A DNA stretch of 64,000 bases from Sporosarcina sp. PTS2304. GTDB taxonomy: Bacteria > Bacillota > Bacilli > Bacillales_A > Planococcaceae. Below, piece after piece: positions 27,010 to 35,985 of the stretch. Numbering within the stretch: the stretch's first letter is position 1; every line of letters begins with the position of its first letter. Where the stretch lies: assembly GCF_003351785.1 (NCBI RefSeq), contig NZ_CP031230.1:3076501-3140500 (forward strand), read 5' to 3'. Both the position numbers and the translations under genes were made by a program. The notes beneath the pieces are model-generated. The model ran no database searches, was not told the origin of the DNA, and saw only the letters and a program-made list of their open reading frames with translations.

Positions 27010-27711
27010 ATGACAAATAAAGAGTCTAGCAAGCTCGGAACAGTTGCGATTGTTTTCTTACTGCTTGTGTTCATAGAAGCCGTATTTTTTTCAAACGGCA
27101 ACATTATCTTCCTCCTTCTCGGTGGAGGATTTCTCTATTATGGCTATAGAAGACAAGAGAAATGGACAGCTATCCTTGGCCTGCTTTTCGCCGTCATAGC
27201 ACTGTTAACTCTATGGAGTGTGCGTTTGCTCATTTTAGGAATCGTATTGTACACTCTTTTAAAAATGTGGAAAGGCATGCCGGCCAATGAAGTGTTCGGT
27301 GATTTACGGAAGCCGCGGGCGAGACGGTCCCAAGGCATATTGAACAATCGTTTGTTTTCTGTTCAATCCACTCCTTTTTCTACGTATGAGTGGGAAGATG
27401 TTCATATACAAGGGTTTTTCGCGAATTTACATGTCGATGTGACGGATACCGTATTGCCAAAAGGTGCTTCATTCATTTCGATTAGGCAATTATACGGCAA
27501 GATCTTAATTGAACTGCCGTATGATATTCCCGTACGTATTCATTATGTGACATTGTTCGGAGAAGCAGATCTGCTCAATCGCGGAAAGGAGCGACTGCTG
27601 AATGAAACTATACAAGAGAAAGACGGCTACGAAACGAAACAGCCGAACGATCCAGAGATAATTATCACAGTCTTTACTTGGATGGGTGATGTGGAGGTGC
27701 GTAGAAAATGA
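27010..27711 (+). CDS. liaF: LiaF-type negative regulator of LiaRS
   Basis: 233 residues from ATG 27010, whose N-terminus MTNKESSKLGTVAIVFLLLV resembles LiaF; an upstream ATG at 26974 also has a ribosome site (GGGGAGGAGGC) and cannot be excluded. Four membrane helices (~10-90) are followed by a cytoplasmic C-terminal domain with FANLHVDVTDTVLPKGASFI and LPYDIPVRIHYVTLFGEADL, the cell-wall-active-antibiotic-response domain. In Bacillus, LiaF holds the kinase LiaS in the off state. The stop overlaps the liaS ATG (ATGAG). Confidence 0.88.
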   Translation: MTNKESSKLGTVAIVFLLLVFIEAVFFSNGNIIFLLLGGGFLYYGYRRQEKWTAILGLLFAVIALLTLWSVRLLILGIVLYTLLKMWKGMPANEVFGDLRKPRARRSQGILNNRLFSVQSTPFSTYEWEDVHIQGFFANLHVDVTDTVLPKGASFISIRQLYGKILIELPYDIPVRIHYVTLFGEADLLNRGKERLLNETIQEKDGYETKQPNDPEIIITVFTWMGDVEVRRK

Positions 27712-28754
27712 GAGCAATCATTGGGCGCACGATTCTGTTAACGTTCATCTTTAGCGCTTTAGTAGCTGCGTTTTTCTATCTTTTTATTGATTTATCTTTC
27801 ACGCAATACGGCGAGTGGCTTTTGGAGACGGAAGCCGCGGATATGCCTTTATTGGTATGGTTATGTACAACGATTTTTGTCTTGAGTTTAGTCATTGCTA
27901 GCTGGATTAGTATAACGAGTCGTTCGAAGGAAAACTTCATCATTGGAAAATTAGAAGATTTATATGCCAAGCAAGAATTTATCCGTTCGAATAAAATGAA
28001 AAAGAAAACGAATCGCTCGATTGAACAATTATACGAAGTGCTAGAGGCGCAACGCAGCAGTTTGAAACGGATTACGGATGAACGTGCAGACACGCAAGAT
28101 AAAATGATTCAAGAGCGAATTGTGCAAGAACGTCAGCGGTTGGCCAGAGAATTGCATGACTCGGTATCCCAGCAACTGTTTGCGGCTTCGATGCTGTTAT
28201 CGGCACTTGTAGAACAGCAAGAAGGCAATCAAACGCTAGAGAAACCACTAGCGCAAGTGGAGAAAATGGTGCAGCAAGCTCAATTAGAGATGCGAGCGCT
28301 TCTTCTTCATCTGCGTCCAGCTGCGCTACATAATCAGACGTTGGCACAAGGATTGGAAGAACTTTTACGAGAGTTGCAGGAAAAAGTAACGTTCGATATC
28401 CGCCATCGTTTAGAAGATATCGAGTTGTCAAAAGGTGCAGAGGATCATTTATTCCGCATCGCACAGGAAACGTTGTCGAATACGCTGCGTCATGCACAGG
28501 CGACGGAAGTGGAGATTTTATTGATCGAACGGGACGGTTTGGCGATTTTACGTGTGCAAGATAATGGCATCGGATTCAAACAAGACGACGGAAAAGGTGG
28601 ATCGTACGGCTTGCAGAATGTACGTGAACGAGCGATTGAAATCGGTGGTAGTTGCAAAATTGTTTCGGTACCGTCGCAAGGGACAATTGTCGAAGTGAAA
28701 TTACCGATTGAAAAAGGAGGGCTTGCGGATGATTCGCGTGTTGTTGGTAGATGA
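27708..28754 (+). CDS. liaS: LiaS sensor histidine kinase
   Basis: 348 residues: two N-terminal membrane helices with a very short external loop (intramembrane-sensing layout), a HAMP/coiled-coil linker, HisKA_3 domain with QRLARELHDSVSQQLFAASM (phospho-acceptor His in RELHDSV), and a HATPase with LRVQDNGIGFKQDD. Four-base overlap with liaF and 26-bp overlap with liaR. Together LiaFSR senses cell-wall-active antibiotics interfering with the lipid II cycle. Confidence 0.92.
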   Translation: MRAIIGRTILLTFIFSALVAAFFYLFIDLSFTQYGEWLLETEAADMPLLVWLCTTIFVLSLVIASWISITSRSKENFIIGKLEDLYAKQEFIRSNKMKKKTNRSIEQLYEVLEAQRSSLKRITDERADTQDKMIQERIVQERQRLARELHDSVSQQLFAASMLLSALVEQQEGNQTLEKPLAQVEKMVQQAQLEMRALLLHLRPAALHNQTLAQGLEELLRELQEKVTFDIRHRLEDIELSKGAEDHLFRIAQETLSNTLRHAQATEVEILLIERDGLAILRVQDNGIGFKQDDGKGGSYGLQNVRERAIEIGGSCKIVSVPSQGTIVEVKLPIEKGGLADDSRVVGR

Positions 28755-29361
28755 TCATGAAATGGTACGCATTGGCGTATCGACGTATTTACAAATGCAA
28801 TCCGATATCGAAGTAATTGGAGAAGCAGATAACGGTCAAGTGGCGGTCGAACGCGCATTGCAGTTGCGGCCCGATATTATTTTAATGGATATGGTCATGC
28901 CGATCATGAACGGTGCGGAGGCGACGGCGGCTATTATCGCGCAGTGGCCGGAAGCGAAAGTGATTATTGTCACGAGCTTCTTGGATGATGATAAATTATA
29001 TCCGGCTCTAGAAGCTGGGGCAGTCAGTTATATTTTGAAGACGTCGAATGCAAAGCGCGTGGCGGATGCAATCAGGGAAACGATGGCGGGGCAAACAGTA
29101 TTGGAGCCGGAAGTGACAACGAAAATGATGACAAAAATGCGTGGCGGCCAAACGCATGCATTACATGAGGATTTGACAGAACGCGAATTGGAAGTATTGC
29201 TGTTACTGGCGCAAGGAAAGTCCAATCAGGAAATTGCAGACGAGTTATTCATCGCGTTAAAAACAGTAAAAACACATGTCAGTAATATTCTATCAAAACT
29301 CGAAGTACAGGACCGCACCCAAGCGGTTATTTATGCATTTCAAAAGAAATTGGTGAAGTAA
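28729..29361 (+). CDS. liaR: LiaR NarL-type response regulator
   Basis: 210 residues from ATG 28729, set by AAAAAGGAGGGCTTGCGG upstream. Receiver: VDDHE, Asp in DIILMDMVMPIMNG, Lys in SYILKTS. A LuxR-type HTH follows (LTERELEVLLLLAQGKSNQE ... KTVKTHVSNILSKL). Partner of LiaS. The downstream 270 bp hold a DnaA-box cluster rather than a clear terminator. Confidence 0.92.
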   Translation: MIRVLLVDDHEMVRIGVSTYLQMQSDIEVIGEADNGQVAVERALQLRPDIILMDMVMPIMNGAEATAAIIAQWPEAKVIIVTSFLDDDKLYPALEAGAVSYILKTSNAKRVADAIRETMAGQTVLEPEVTTKMMTKMRGGQTHALHEDLTERELEVLLLLAQGKSNQEIADELFIALKTVKTHVSNILSKLEVQDRTQAVIYAFQKKLVK

Positions 29362-29410
29362 ACGGCATAGTGATGAATAATCTAGCATAGGGTGTACTAG
29401 AGACGCGGCA

Positions 29411-29535
29411 TGTGGATAAACGATTCATTCGACAGAAGTAGTCAGAAATTACGCACTTCTCCACAATGTATCCACGAGTAATGTGCATAACCGCAAGTAT
29501 TTATACAAAAAATGAATGTATGCACATGTGGATAA
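29411..29535. promoter_or_regulatory. Cluster of DnaA boxes
   Basis: TGTGGATAA at 29411-29419 and 29527-29535 and TGTGCATAA at 29482-29490 all match the DnaA-box consensus TGTGNATAA exactly; TTCTCCACA (29457-29465) and GTATCCACG (29468-29476) are near matches in the other orientation. Three exact boxes in 125 bp is far above chance. The region is non-coding, between liaR and uppP. No AT-rich unwinding region or dnaA/dnaN genes adjoin it, so it is not oriC; a DnaA-titrating or regulatory cluster is more likely. Confidence 0.65.
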
Positions 29536-29637
29536 GGTGTTGCGCGAAACTTATCCCCTGTCGCCGCCGTCATGGTAATGCTATAGTTAGTAGAAAATAG
29601 AATAGGTGAAGCCTAGCCTTCGCGGAAAGAGAGTCTT

Positions 29638-30468
29638 ATGGAATTATTTGATTTATTGAAAGCGTTGATCTTAGGATTTGTAGAGGGAATGACGGAATTC
29701 GCGCCCGTATCTTCAACAGGCCACTTGATCATAGTCGATAATATGTGGTTGAAGACGGAAGAATTCTTGGGGAAGTACCCCGCCATCACGTTTAAAATTG
29801 TGATTCAGTTAGGGTCGATTTTAGCGGTCGTCGTCGTGTTTTGGAAACGATTATTCAGCTTAGTCGGTTTGTATAAAGGTGAAAGCGAGACGAAGATGAG
29901 TGAAAGTTTTAATTTGCTTCATGTGATCGTCGGCATGTTGCCTGCAGTTATTTTCGGATTTGCATTCAAGGATTTGATTGATGATTATTTATTTGGCGTG
30001 GAAACCGTCATTATTGCTTTGGTTGCTGGGGCGATTTTAATGATTGCGGCGGATAAGTTCGGTCCGAAAAAACCGTGGGTGGAGACGTTGGATCAGATTA
30101 CATATAGACAGGCATTCACTGTTGGTTTGGTGCAATGTTTATCACTGTGGCCCGGATTTTCCCGTTCTGGCGCAACCATCTCGGGCGGTGTGTTGTTCGG
30201 AATGAACCACCGAACGGCTGCAGATTTCACATTCATTATGGCGGTGCCTATTATGATGGGTGCGAGTCTTGTGTCAGTGATGAAAAATTGGCAGTATATG
30301 TCGATGGATCATCTATCGTTTTACATCGTCGGCTTTTTGAGTGCGTTTGTGTTTTCTTTGATTTCCATTCGCTTTTTCTTGAAGCTGATTTCTAAGGTGA
30401 AGTTGGTGCCGTTTGCGATTTATCGTATTGTGTTGGCGGTAGTTTTGGCTGTTATTGTGTTTTTGTGA
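29638..30468 (+). CDS. uppP: Undecaprenyl-diphosphatase UppP/BacA
   Basis: 276 residues, eight or so membrane helices. Both catalytic blocks are present: EGMTEFAPVSSTGHLIIVD near residue 18 and PGFSRSGATISGG near residue 172. The enzyme recycles undecaprenyl pyrophosphate to the monophosphate carrier of peptidoglycan synthesis and gives bacitracin resistance. It follows the lia operon, whose stimulus includes bacitracin, though the two are separated by 270 bp and probably have their own promoters. Confidence 0.95.
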   Translation: MELFDLLKALILGFVEGMTEFAPVSSTGHLIIVDNMWLKTEEFLGKYPAITFKIVIQLGSILAVVVVFWKRLFSLVGLYKGESETKMSESFNLLHVIVGMLPAVIFGFAFKDLIDDYLFGVETVIIALVAGAILMIAADKFGPKKPWVETLDQITYRQAFTVGLVQCLSLWPGFSRSGATISGGVLFGMNHRTAADFTFIMAVPIMMGASLVSVMKNWQYMSMDHLSFYIVGFLSAFVFSLISIRFFLKLISKVKLVPFAIYRIVLAVVLAVIVFL

Positions 30469-30470
30469 GG

Positions 30471-30510
30471 ATGAGAAAGACCTTCGCGGGTGTGCGAAGG
30501 TCTTTTTTGG
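30471..30510 (+). terminator. uppP terminator
   Basis: AAAGACCTTCGC and GCGAAGGTCTTTTTT arms with a short loop immediately after the stop codon. Confidence 0.9.
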
Positions 30511-30516
30511 TGGTTT

Positions 30517-30716
30517 CGCTCATAGAAAGTGTGCTCGCGCTCATAGAAAGCGTGTCCGCGCTCATAGGAAGTGTGTCCGCGCTCATAGAAAGCGTGTCTG
30601 CGCTCATAGAAAGTGTGTTCGCGCTCATAGAAAGTGTGTCTGCGCTCATAGAAAGCGTGCCCGCGCTCATAGAAAGTGTGCTCGCGCTCATAGGAAGCTT
30701 GCTCGCGCTCATAGAA
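30517..30716 (+). repeat. CGCTCATAG 21-bp array 2 (about 10 units)
   Basis: CGCTCATAG at regular 21-bp steps with spacers of the AAAGTGTGTCTG / AAAGCGTGTCCG type. It fills the whole gap between the uppP terminator and the 3' end of the convergent MBL hydrolase gene. Confidence 0.95.
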
Positions 30717-30727
30717 TCACTTTTCCT

Positions 30728-31462
30728 CTACAACGTATAAACTTTTCCGGCCTCTGCCAGTTCGACGGGTCCAGCGAAGGTCTTTTTGGCTTCGTGTAAA
30801 ATGTCTTGGATTTCCCCGTGATGAGGCAAGTGGGTGAGGATGAGTTGCTTTACGCCTGCTTGCTCCGCGAGGGTACCTGCTTGGCTGCCTGCGAGATGGC
30901 CAGGGGAGATGCCGATGTGTTCTTCGTATAGGTTGGCTTCGCTAAATAAAATGTCTGCGTCCGTAGCGAATGGAATGAGTGCGTCGGTCCATTCGGTGTC
31001 TGCTGTGAAGACGGCGGATTGGTTGCCGACTGTGAATTTCAGGGCAAGACAATAGACGGGATGGACGGTCGGACAGGCAGTTACTGTGAATGGACCGATG
31101 GTGATGGGTTGATGGGCTGCCAGTTCGATAGCAGTTGTTTGTTCTTTGTAAGACAGTTTTGTGAACTGTTCTTCGTCTAAAGTGTGTCCATATATAGGCA
31201 GTGGTGGCGATGGGTGACCGAGGTAGTATTGGATTAATCGGCTATATTGTAGGCTACCGATGTCTGCGATGTGATCGGCATGGTAGTGACTGATGACGAC
31301 TGCATCGAGAGAATCGAGTGCAATATAATTTTGCAAAGAGGCGAGGACACCGCTTCCGCAGTCGAATAAACAATGGAAACCGTCATGTTCGATAAGGAAA
31401 GAAGAAGTGGCGCTGTTTGCCTTCGGGTATCCGCCCCAAATTCCGAGTGTTGTGATTTTCAT
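30728..31462 (-). CDS. MBL-fold hydrolase, YhfI/RNase Z-like
   Basis: 244 residues. Metal-ligand motif SHYHADHIAD near residue 60, CPTVHPV, TADTEW and the late LTHLPHHG provide a full set of metallo-beta-lactamase-fold ligands. Overall similarity is to the YhfI group, which is related to RNase Z but lacks its exosite arm. GAGGAACTTCA precedes the ATG. Probably a hydrolase of unknown substrate; phosphodiesterase activity is plausible. Confidence 0.85.
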   Translation of the reverse strand: MKITTLGIWGGYPKANSATSSFLIEHDGFHCLFDCGSGVLASLQNYIALDSLDAVVISHYHADHIADIGSLQYSRLIQYYLGHPSPPLPIYGHTLDEEQFTKLSYKEQTTAIELAAHQPITIGPFTVTACPTVHPVYCLALKFTVGNQSAVFTADTEWTDALIPFATDADILFSEANLYEEHIGISPGHLAGSQAGTLAEQAGVKQLILTHLPHHGEIQDILHEAKKTFAGPVELAEAGKVYTL

Positions 31463-31607
31463 TGAAGTTCCTCCTGTTCATAGTGCTGTTTTGATTAGTG
31501 TAGCGTGTGCAAGATTTGAAAAGCAACAAGTATTTACGTACATATGACGCTTTCATCTTGCGTTCAAGCGTGAGATAATAAAGAAAATACACTTTAAGGA
31601 TGACGAT

Positions 31608-32804
31608 ATGAGTAAATTAGTTGAACTACAGTTGAATGCACAGGGGACGGCGGCTTTGAAGAAGGGCTACCCGTTAATTTTGAAAGATGCGGTCATGACG
31701 AGTGAGATTCGCGCGGAAGAAGGAGACTTGCTTCGTTTAACGGATCGGTATCATAAGTTTTTGGCCAAAGGTTATTACGGTAAGCAGAATAAAGGAATCG
31801 GTTGGGTGCTGACGTCGAATGAAAATGAAGCGATTGACTTTGATTTCTTCGATCAGAAAATGGCGACTGCGTTTGAACGCCGCGATTCGTATATGGAAGA
31901 TCCTGAAACGACGGCTTTCCGTTTATTTAATGGAGAAGGCGATGGGATTGGCGGCTTGACGATTGATTATTTTGACGGGTATTACATGGTTAGCTGGTAT
32001 AGTGAAGGGATTTATGCGTTCCGTCACCATGTGTACAATGTACTGGATAAGCGCACGGACTATCAAGGAGTGTATGAGAAGAAACGCTTTGATACGAAGG
32101 GGCAGTACGTAGAACAAGATGATTTCGTGAAAGGAACAGAAGGGGATTTCCCGATTATTGTGAAAGAAAATGGCATGAATTTTGCGATTGATTTGAATGA
32201 TGGGGCGATGACGGGTATTTTCTTGGATCAGCGAGATGTGCGGAAGGCGATTCGTGATAAGTATTCGGAAGGCCGCGATGTGCTGAATACGTTCTCTTAT
32301 ACGGGAGCCTTTTCAGTAGCTGCGGCACTCGGAGGCGCGACAAAAACGACGAGTGTGGACTTGGCGAAGCGCAGTGTGGCGAAAACGATTGAACAGTTTA
32401 GTGTCAACGGCATTGATTATGAACAGCAAGATATTAACGTGATGGATGTGTTCGATTACTTCCGTTATGCGAAGCGCCATGAGATGAAATTCGGATTGGT
32501 CGTTTTGGATCCGCCGAGCTTTGCGCGTTCGAAAAAATATACGTTCAGCACAGCGAAGGATTACCCGATGCTCATGAAAGAAGCGATTGCGGTAACTGAG
32601 AAGAACGGTATTATTGTAGCTTCTACAAACAATGCGAGTTTTAGTATGAAGAAGTTTAAGGGGTTCATCGAGCAGGCGTTTAAAGAGACTGGCATTCGTT
32701 ATAAAGTGCTAGAAGAGTCTACATTGCCGAAGGATTTCCGTACACCTCGTGATTATCCGGAGTTTAATTATTTGAAGGTCGTTATTGTAGAGAAGTTGAA
32801 GTAA
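31608..32804 (+). CDS. Class I SAM-dependent rRNA methyltransferase, RlmI/YwbD-like
   Basis: 398 residues. N-terminal PUA domain (~1-75), a linker domain, and a Rossmann methyltransferase domain with motif I VLNTFSYTGAFSVAAALGGA and catalytic-loop VVLDPPSFARSK. The family methylates a cytosine C5 in 23S rRNA (RlmI in E. coli, C1962). The bacillar homologue is YwbD. The target base is inferred. ATG preceded by TAAGGATGACGAT. Confidence 0.88.
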   Translation: MSKLVELQLNAQGTAALKKGYPLILKDAVMTSEIRAEEGDLLRLTDRYHKFLAKGYYGKQNKGIGWVLTSNENEAIDFDFFDQKMATAFERRDSYMEDPETTAFRLFNGEGDGIGGLTIDYFDGYYMVSWYSEGIYAFRHHVYNVLDKRTDYQGVYEKKRFDTKGQYVEQDDFVKGTEGDFPIIVKENGMNFAIDLNDGAMTGIFLDQRDVRKAIRDKYSEGRDVLNTFSYTGAFSVAAALGGATKTTSVDLAKRSVAKTIEQFSVNGIDYEQQDINVMDVFDYFRYAKRHEMKFGLVVLDPPSFARSKKYTFSTAKDYPMLMKEAIAVTEKNGIIVASTNNASFSMKKFKGFIEQAFKETGIRYKVLEESTLPKDFRTPRDYPEFNYLKVVIVEKLK

Positions 32805-32827
32805 CCTGTGAAACGGGAGGTTATGAT

Positions 32828-33208
32828 ATGAAGCAGCTGCTAGTGTTGTTGATGGTAGCATGGCTCGTTGCTGGTTGTTCAAATGTCTATAGTCATGAAG
32901 ATGGGTATCGAATGGCTATTATCAATCAAGGATTTCCTGTACCTAAAGAAGCCTATGAAGTGAAGCCGGAAGATTGTGTTGGGGAAATTTCTAAAGCGGC
33001 GAAGTATAAGTTGAAGGGGATTGGCGATGAAGAAGGCAATCCACCAGACGAGTATTTACAGACCATTGAAGAATGGGGCTGGACAGATTTAGTCGATGAA
33101 CGTCGAGGGTCTATTCATTTTTATGAGAAGAATGGGAAGATCATGTCATTGAATATTCATCAAAATATTTTCGACGTATTTGAAATGACGAGTGATAAAA
33201 GCTCGTAA
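32828..33208 (+). CDS. Small lipoprotein of unknown function
   Basis: 126 residues; signal peptide ending in lipobox VAGC (Cys ~17). The mature part is acidic and hydrophilic (EVKPEDCVGEISKAAKYKL) with one further Cys. AACGGGAGGTTATGAT precedes the ATG. It lies 13 bp upstream of a DUF1648 membrane-protein gene and probably forms an operon with it. No family recognised. Confidence 0.75.
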   Translation: MKQLLVLLMVAWLVAGCSNVYSHEDGYRMAIINQGFPVPKEAYEVKPEDCVGEISKAAKYKLKGIGDEEGNPPDEYLQTIEEWGWTDLVDERRGSIHFYEKNGKIMSLNIHQNIFDVFEMTSDKSS

Positions 33209-33220
33209 GGAGGGATAGAC

Positions 33221-33715
33221 ATGGCAGTGGAAAAACCGAAGCGCAATCTGCCGAAATCCAATGTGGCAAAGGTTTTCGATGTGTTGGTTATCGCTTTATT
33301 CGCTGCGTGTCTAACGTACCTTGCTTTGCATTGGAATCAAATGCCAGATCAAATACCGGCGCATTTCGGCCTGGATGGTGAAGTCGACCGCTATGGATCG
33401 AAAGCTGAATTACTGCTATTGCCGCTCATTGGCATTGCGTTGTGGATTGGTTTGTCCGTGTTGGAAAAATATCCACACACGTTTAATTATATAAATTTGC
33501 GAGCGGATAATATCGATGTTCAATATCGTTACGGCATGCTGTTCATGAACGCTACGAAAAACATTTCCACGCTGCTAATGGTATTCATTATGTGGCAAAT
33601 GAATGGAATCGCGCTCGGACAGATCGAGACGTTGAATATGCCTGTATTTATCGGAATACTGGTGTTGCTGTTCGCTGTGGTAGGATTTTATTTCGTTCGT
33701 GTGATGAAGCTGTAA
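33221..33715 (+). CDS. DUF1648-domain membrane protein
   Basis: 164 residues with four membrane helices. The signature between helix 1 and 2, WNQMPDQIPAHFGLDGEVDR, is the DUF1648 motif, also found in SdpI-type immunity and growth-regulatory membrane proteins. AAGGAGGGATAGAC precedes the ATG. The gene sits between a lipoprotein and a DUF2207 gene, which suggests an envelope role; no specific function is known. Confidence 0.85.
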   Translation: MAVEKPKRNLPKSNVAKVFDVLVIALFAACLTYLALHWNQMPDQIPAHFGLDGEVDRYGSKAELLLLPLIGIALWIGLSVLEKYPHTFNYINLRADNIDVQYRYGMLFMNATKNISTLLMVFIMWQMNGIALGQIETLNMPVFIGILVLLFAVVGFYFVRVMKL

Positions 33716-33759
33716 AATAGAGATTTCAAACATTCTGTAAATAAATGAATCTATTAACT

Positions 33760-33789
33760 ACCTCTTATCGTATACTTCAGATAAGAGGT
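33760..33789 (+). promoter_or_regulatory. Perfect inverted repeat covering the ribosome binding site of the DUF2207 gene
   Basis: ACCTCTTATC (33760-33769) and GATAAGAGGT (33780-33789) are perfect 10-bp inverted repeats separated by 10 bp. The right arm contains the ribosome binding site for the ATG at 33797. A TATACT in the loop could be a -10 box, so it could instead be an operator. Confidence 0.5.
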
Positions 33790-33796
33790 GATTTGT

Positions 33797-35509
33797 ATGA
33801 AATGGAAACTGTCCAGTATAGTTTTATTGTTATTCTTACTACTTCCGACTACGGTGGGAGCAGTTGATTTTAGCATCCCTGACGTGCAAATTTACGCACA
33901 TTTACAAGCAGATGGAACAGTAGAAGTGAATGAACAGTTTACGTATGATTTCGATAGTGAATTTAATGGTATCATTCGGGAGATGCAGCCTAAAAAGGGA
34001 GCATTGATTGAAGAATTTACAGCATATGAAAAAAATCAAGAGTTGAAAGTGGAAAAGAACAATTATGAATACCGCGCACACCGTAAAGGGCGTAACGAAA
34101 AAGTTACGTTCGACTTGAATTATACGATTGTTGATGGCATGGAGAAGTACGAAGACGGTGTACAATTTTATTGGCCGTTTTTTGATCGGCGCAATGAAAC
34201 CGATTATGACAACATGACGATTACCATCGTGCCGCCGAGCGCAACTTCTGACGTTCTGTTTCTAGGGTATGACAGTGCAGAAGGATCGGGTAATGTGGAG
34301 AAGGACGGTCGTGTCGTATTCGCTATGGGTACGGTGTATTCGGGAGAAAATGGAGATATTCGAGTTGTTTATGAACCTTCTTTATTCCCTGCAATGAACG
34401 CGCGAGAAGGGGAAATTCGTCCAGTCATCCTCGCAGAGCAGCAACGATTAATCGAGGAACGTGAACAATTTATTGCAGATCAACAGAAAGCGAGTACGGT
34501 GGGTGCCGTTAGTATGGTGGCGGGATTTTTGGGGTTTGCGGCCGTCATGCTGTTGGCTAGCTTGCGAAGGAAAAGATACGCCAAAGAAGCGCAATATCAA
34601 ATAGATTCGAATGGCTTCTATGTTCCAGCTTACGATATGAGCATGCCAGCGACGATTCTGTTCAAAAATGGAACAGTTTCTATTGAGTTATTATCTGCAG
34701 CTTTACTCGATTTAGTACGCAAAGGACATGTAAAGCAAACGACTGAAGAAGAGTTTGAATTAGTGGATGCGAACGTCAAATTAGAGCATGAAAAACAATT
34801 GATTCAACTGCTATTTTATCAAATAGGGGAGGATCATAAATTTACTTTGAAGCAATTAATGTCCTACACGAAAGCAGAGAAAAATTACGAGGCATTCACA
34901 ACGAAGTTCGACTTATGGAAAGGTTTATTGAAAGAAGAATTGAAACAGTATGACGTAAAAGAGGATTCTTCCAAAGTACGCCTCATCCTCAGTGGAATCG
35001 CCGTGATCGGAGCAGGGGTAGCAATATATTTATTACTCCACGAATTGTATGGCACCATGGTTGTGGCGATTATTCTAGCTATCATTGCCGCAGTCTCAGC
35101 TATCGGCTTCAGCGCCTACAACTACGCAGGAATGTTAATGAAAAAAGAGTGGGAGCAAGTCGATGAATGGATGAAAGCAATGGATACCGAAAAATGGGAA
35201 GACTTGACTATGGACGATCGATTCCGCGTCTTAATCTACGGAGTTGGAACGAAACATCCAGAACTCGATGCCTACTACAAAAGCTTCGCCCAGGCCCAAA
35301 CACAGCTAAACGAAAACCAATCTACCACCCACACACGTCACTACGACGATGGGTACTACGGAGGCATGGTCTACAACCCCGTCTTCCTAGCAGGCTCATT
35401 CAGCCAAGCCTCCACGAACATCTCCACCAACGCCCCAGCCAGCGACAGCAGTAGCAGTGGCGGGGGTGGAGGAACAGGAGGCGGCGGAGGAGGATCAGGC
35501 GCATTTTAA
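33797..35509 (+). CDS. DUF2207-family membrane protein
   Basis: 570 residues from ATG 33797 (AAGAGGTGATTTGT). A signal peptide (~1-23) leads to an extracellular DUF2207 beta domain (~25-210), a membrane helix (~235-255), a cytoplasmic winged-helix-like region (~265-390), two helices (~400-450) and a C-terminal tail of Ser and Gly ending GGSGAF, all typical of DUF2207. Such proteins are widespread, but their role is unknown. The stop codon is immediately followed by a 120-bp tandem repeat array. Confidence 0.88.
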   Translation: MKWKLSSIVLLLFLLLPTTVGAVDFSIPDVQIYAHLQADGTVEVNEQFTYDFDSEFNGIIREMQPKKGALIEEFTAYEKNQELKVEKNNYEYRAHRKGRNEKVTFDLNYTIVDGMEKYEDGVQFYWPFFDRRNETDYDNMTITIVPPSATSDVLFLGYDSAEGSGNVEKDGRVVFAMGTVYSGENGDIRVVYEPSLFPAMNAREGEIRPVILAEQQRLIEEREQFIADQQKASTVGAVSMVAGFLGFAAVMLLASLRRKRYAKEAQYQIDSNGFYVPAYDMSMPATILFKNGTVSIELLSAALLDLVRKGHVKQTTEEEFELVDANVKLEHEKQLIQLLFYQIGEDHKFTLKQLMSYTKAEKNYEAFTTKFDLWKGLLKEELKQYDVKEDSSKVRLILSGIAVIGAGVAIYLLLHELYGTMVVAIILAIIAAVSAIGFSAYNYAGMLMKKEWEQVDEWMKAMDTEKWEDLTMDDRFRVLIYGVGTKHPELDAYYKSFAQAQTQLNENQSTTHTRHYDDGYYGGMVYNPVFLAGSFSQASTNISTNAPASDSSSSGGGGGTGGGGGGSGAF

Positions 35510-35945
35510 AATCAAAAGTGCAGGGCGACGTCCAGACTCGACCGACGTTGGAAGACCAGACAAAAAGGCGTACTTTGCCTTTCTGTCTGGTCTGAAACGC
35601 TCCGAGAGTCTGTCGCCCGTAACTAGCCGAATCAAAAGTGCAGGGCGACGTCCAGACTCGACCGACGTTGGAAGACCAGACAAAAAGGCGTACTTTGCCT
35701 TTCTGTCTGGTCTGAAACGCTCCGAGAGTCTGTCGCCCGTAACTAGCCGAATCAAAAGTGCAGGGCGACGTCCAGACTCGACCGACGTTGGAAGACCAGA
35801 CAAAAAGGCGTCACTTTGCCTTTTCGTCCGGTCTGAAACGCTCCGAGAGTCTGTCGCCCGTAACTAGCCGAATCAAAAGTGCAGGGCGACGTCCAGACTC
35901 GACCGACGTTGGAAGACCAGACAAAAAGGCGTACTTTGCCAACCG
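35510..35945 (+). repeat. Tandem array of 120-bp palindromic units (3.6 copies)
   Basis: ATCAAAAGTGCAGGGCGACG recurs at 35511, 35631, 35751 and about 35872. Each unit contains CCAGACAAAAAGGC paired with GCCTTTCTGTCTGG and outer arms GGGCGACG / CGTCGCCC-like, so it folds into a hairpin. The third unit has a one-base insertion and several changes; the fourth is truncated 40 bp before the photolyase start. Units resemble in design, not sequence, the 122-bp array before metY. Confidence 0.93.
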
Positions 35946-35985
35946 GTCTCCCGACACATTATGAGCACGATCAAAGGAGGAAGTT

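Noticed and set aside
29362..29637. Chromosomal replication origin
   Set aside because: DnaA boxes are present but there is no dnaA, dnaN, rpmH or AT-rich unwinding element nearby.
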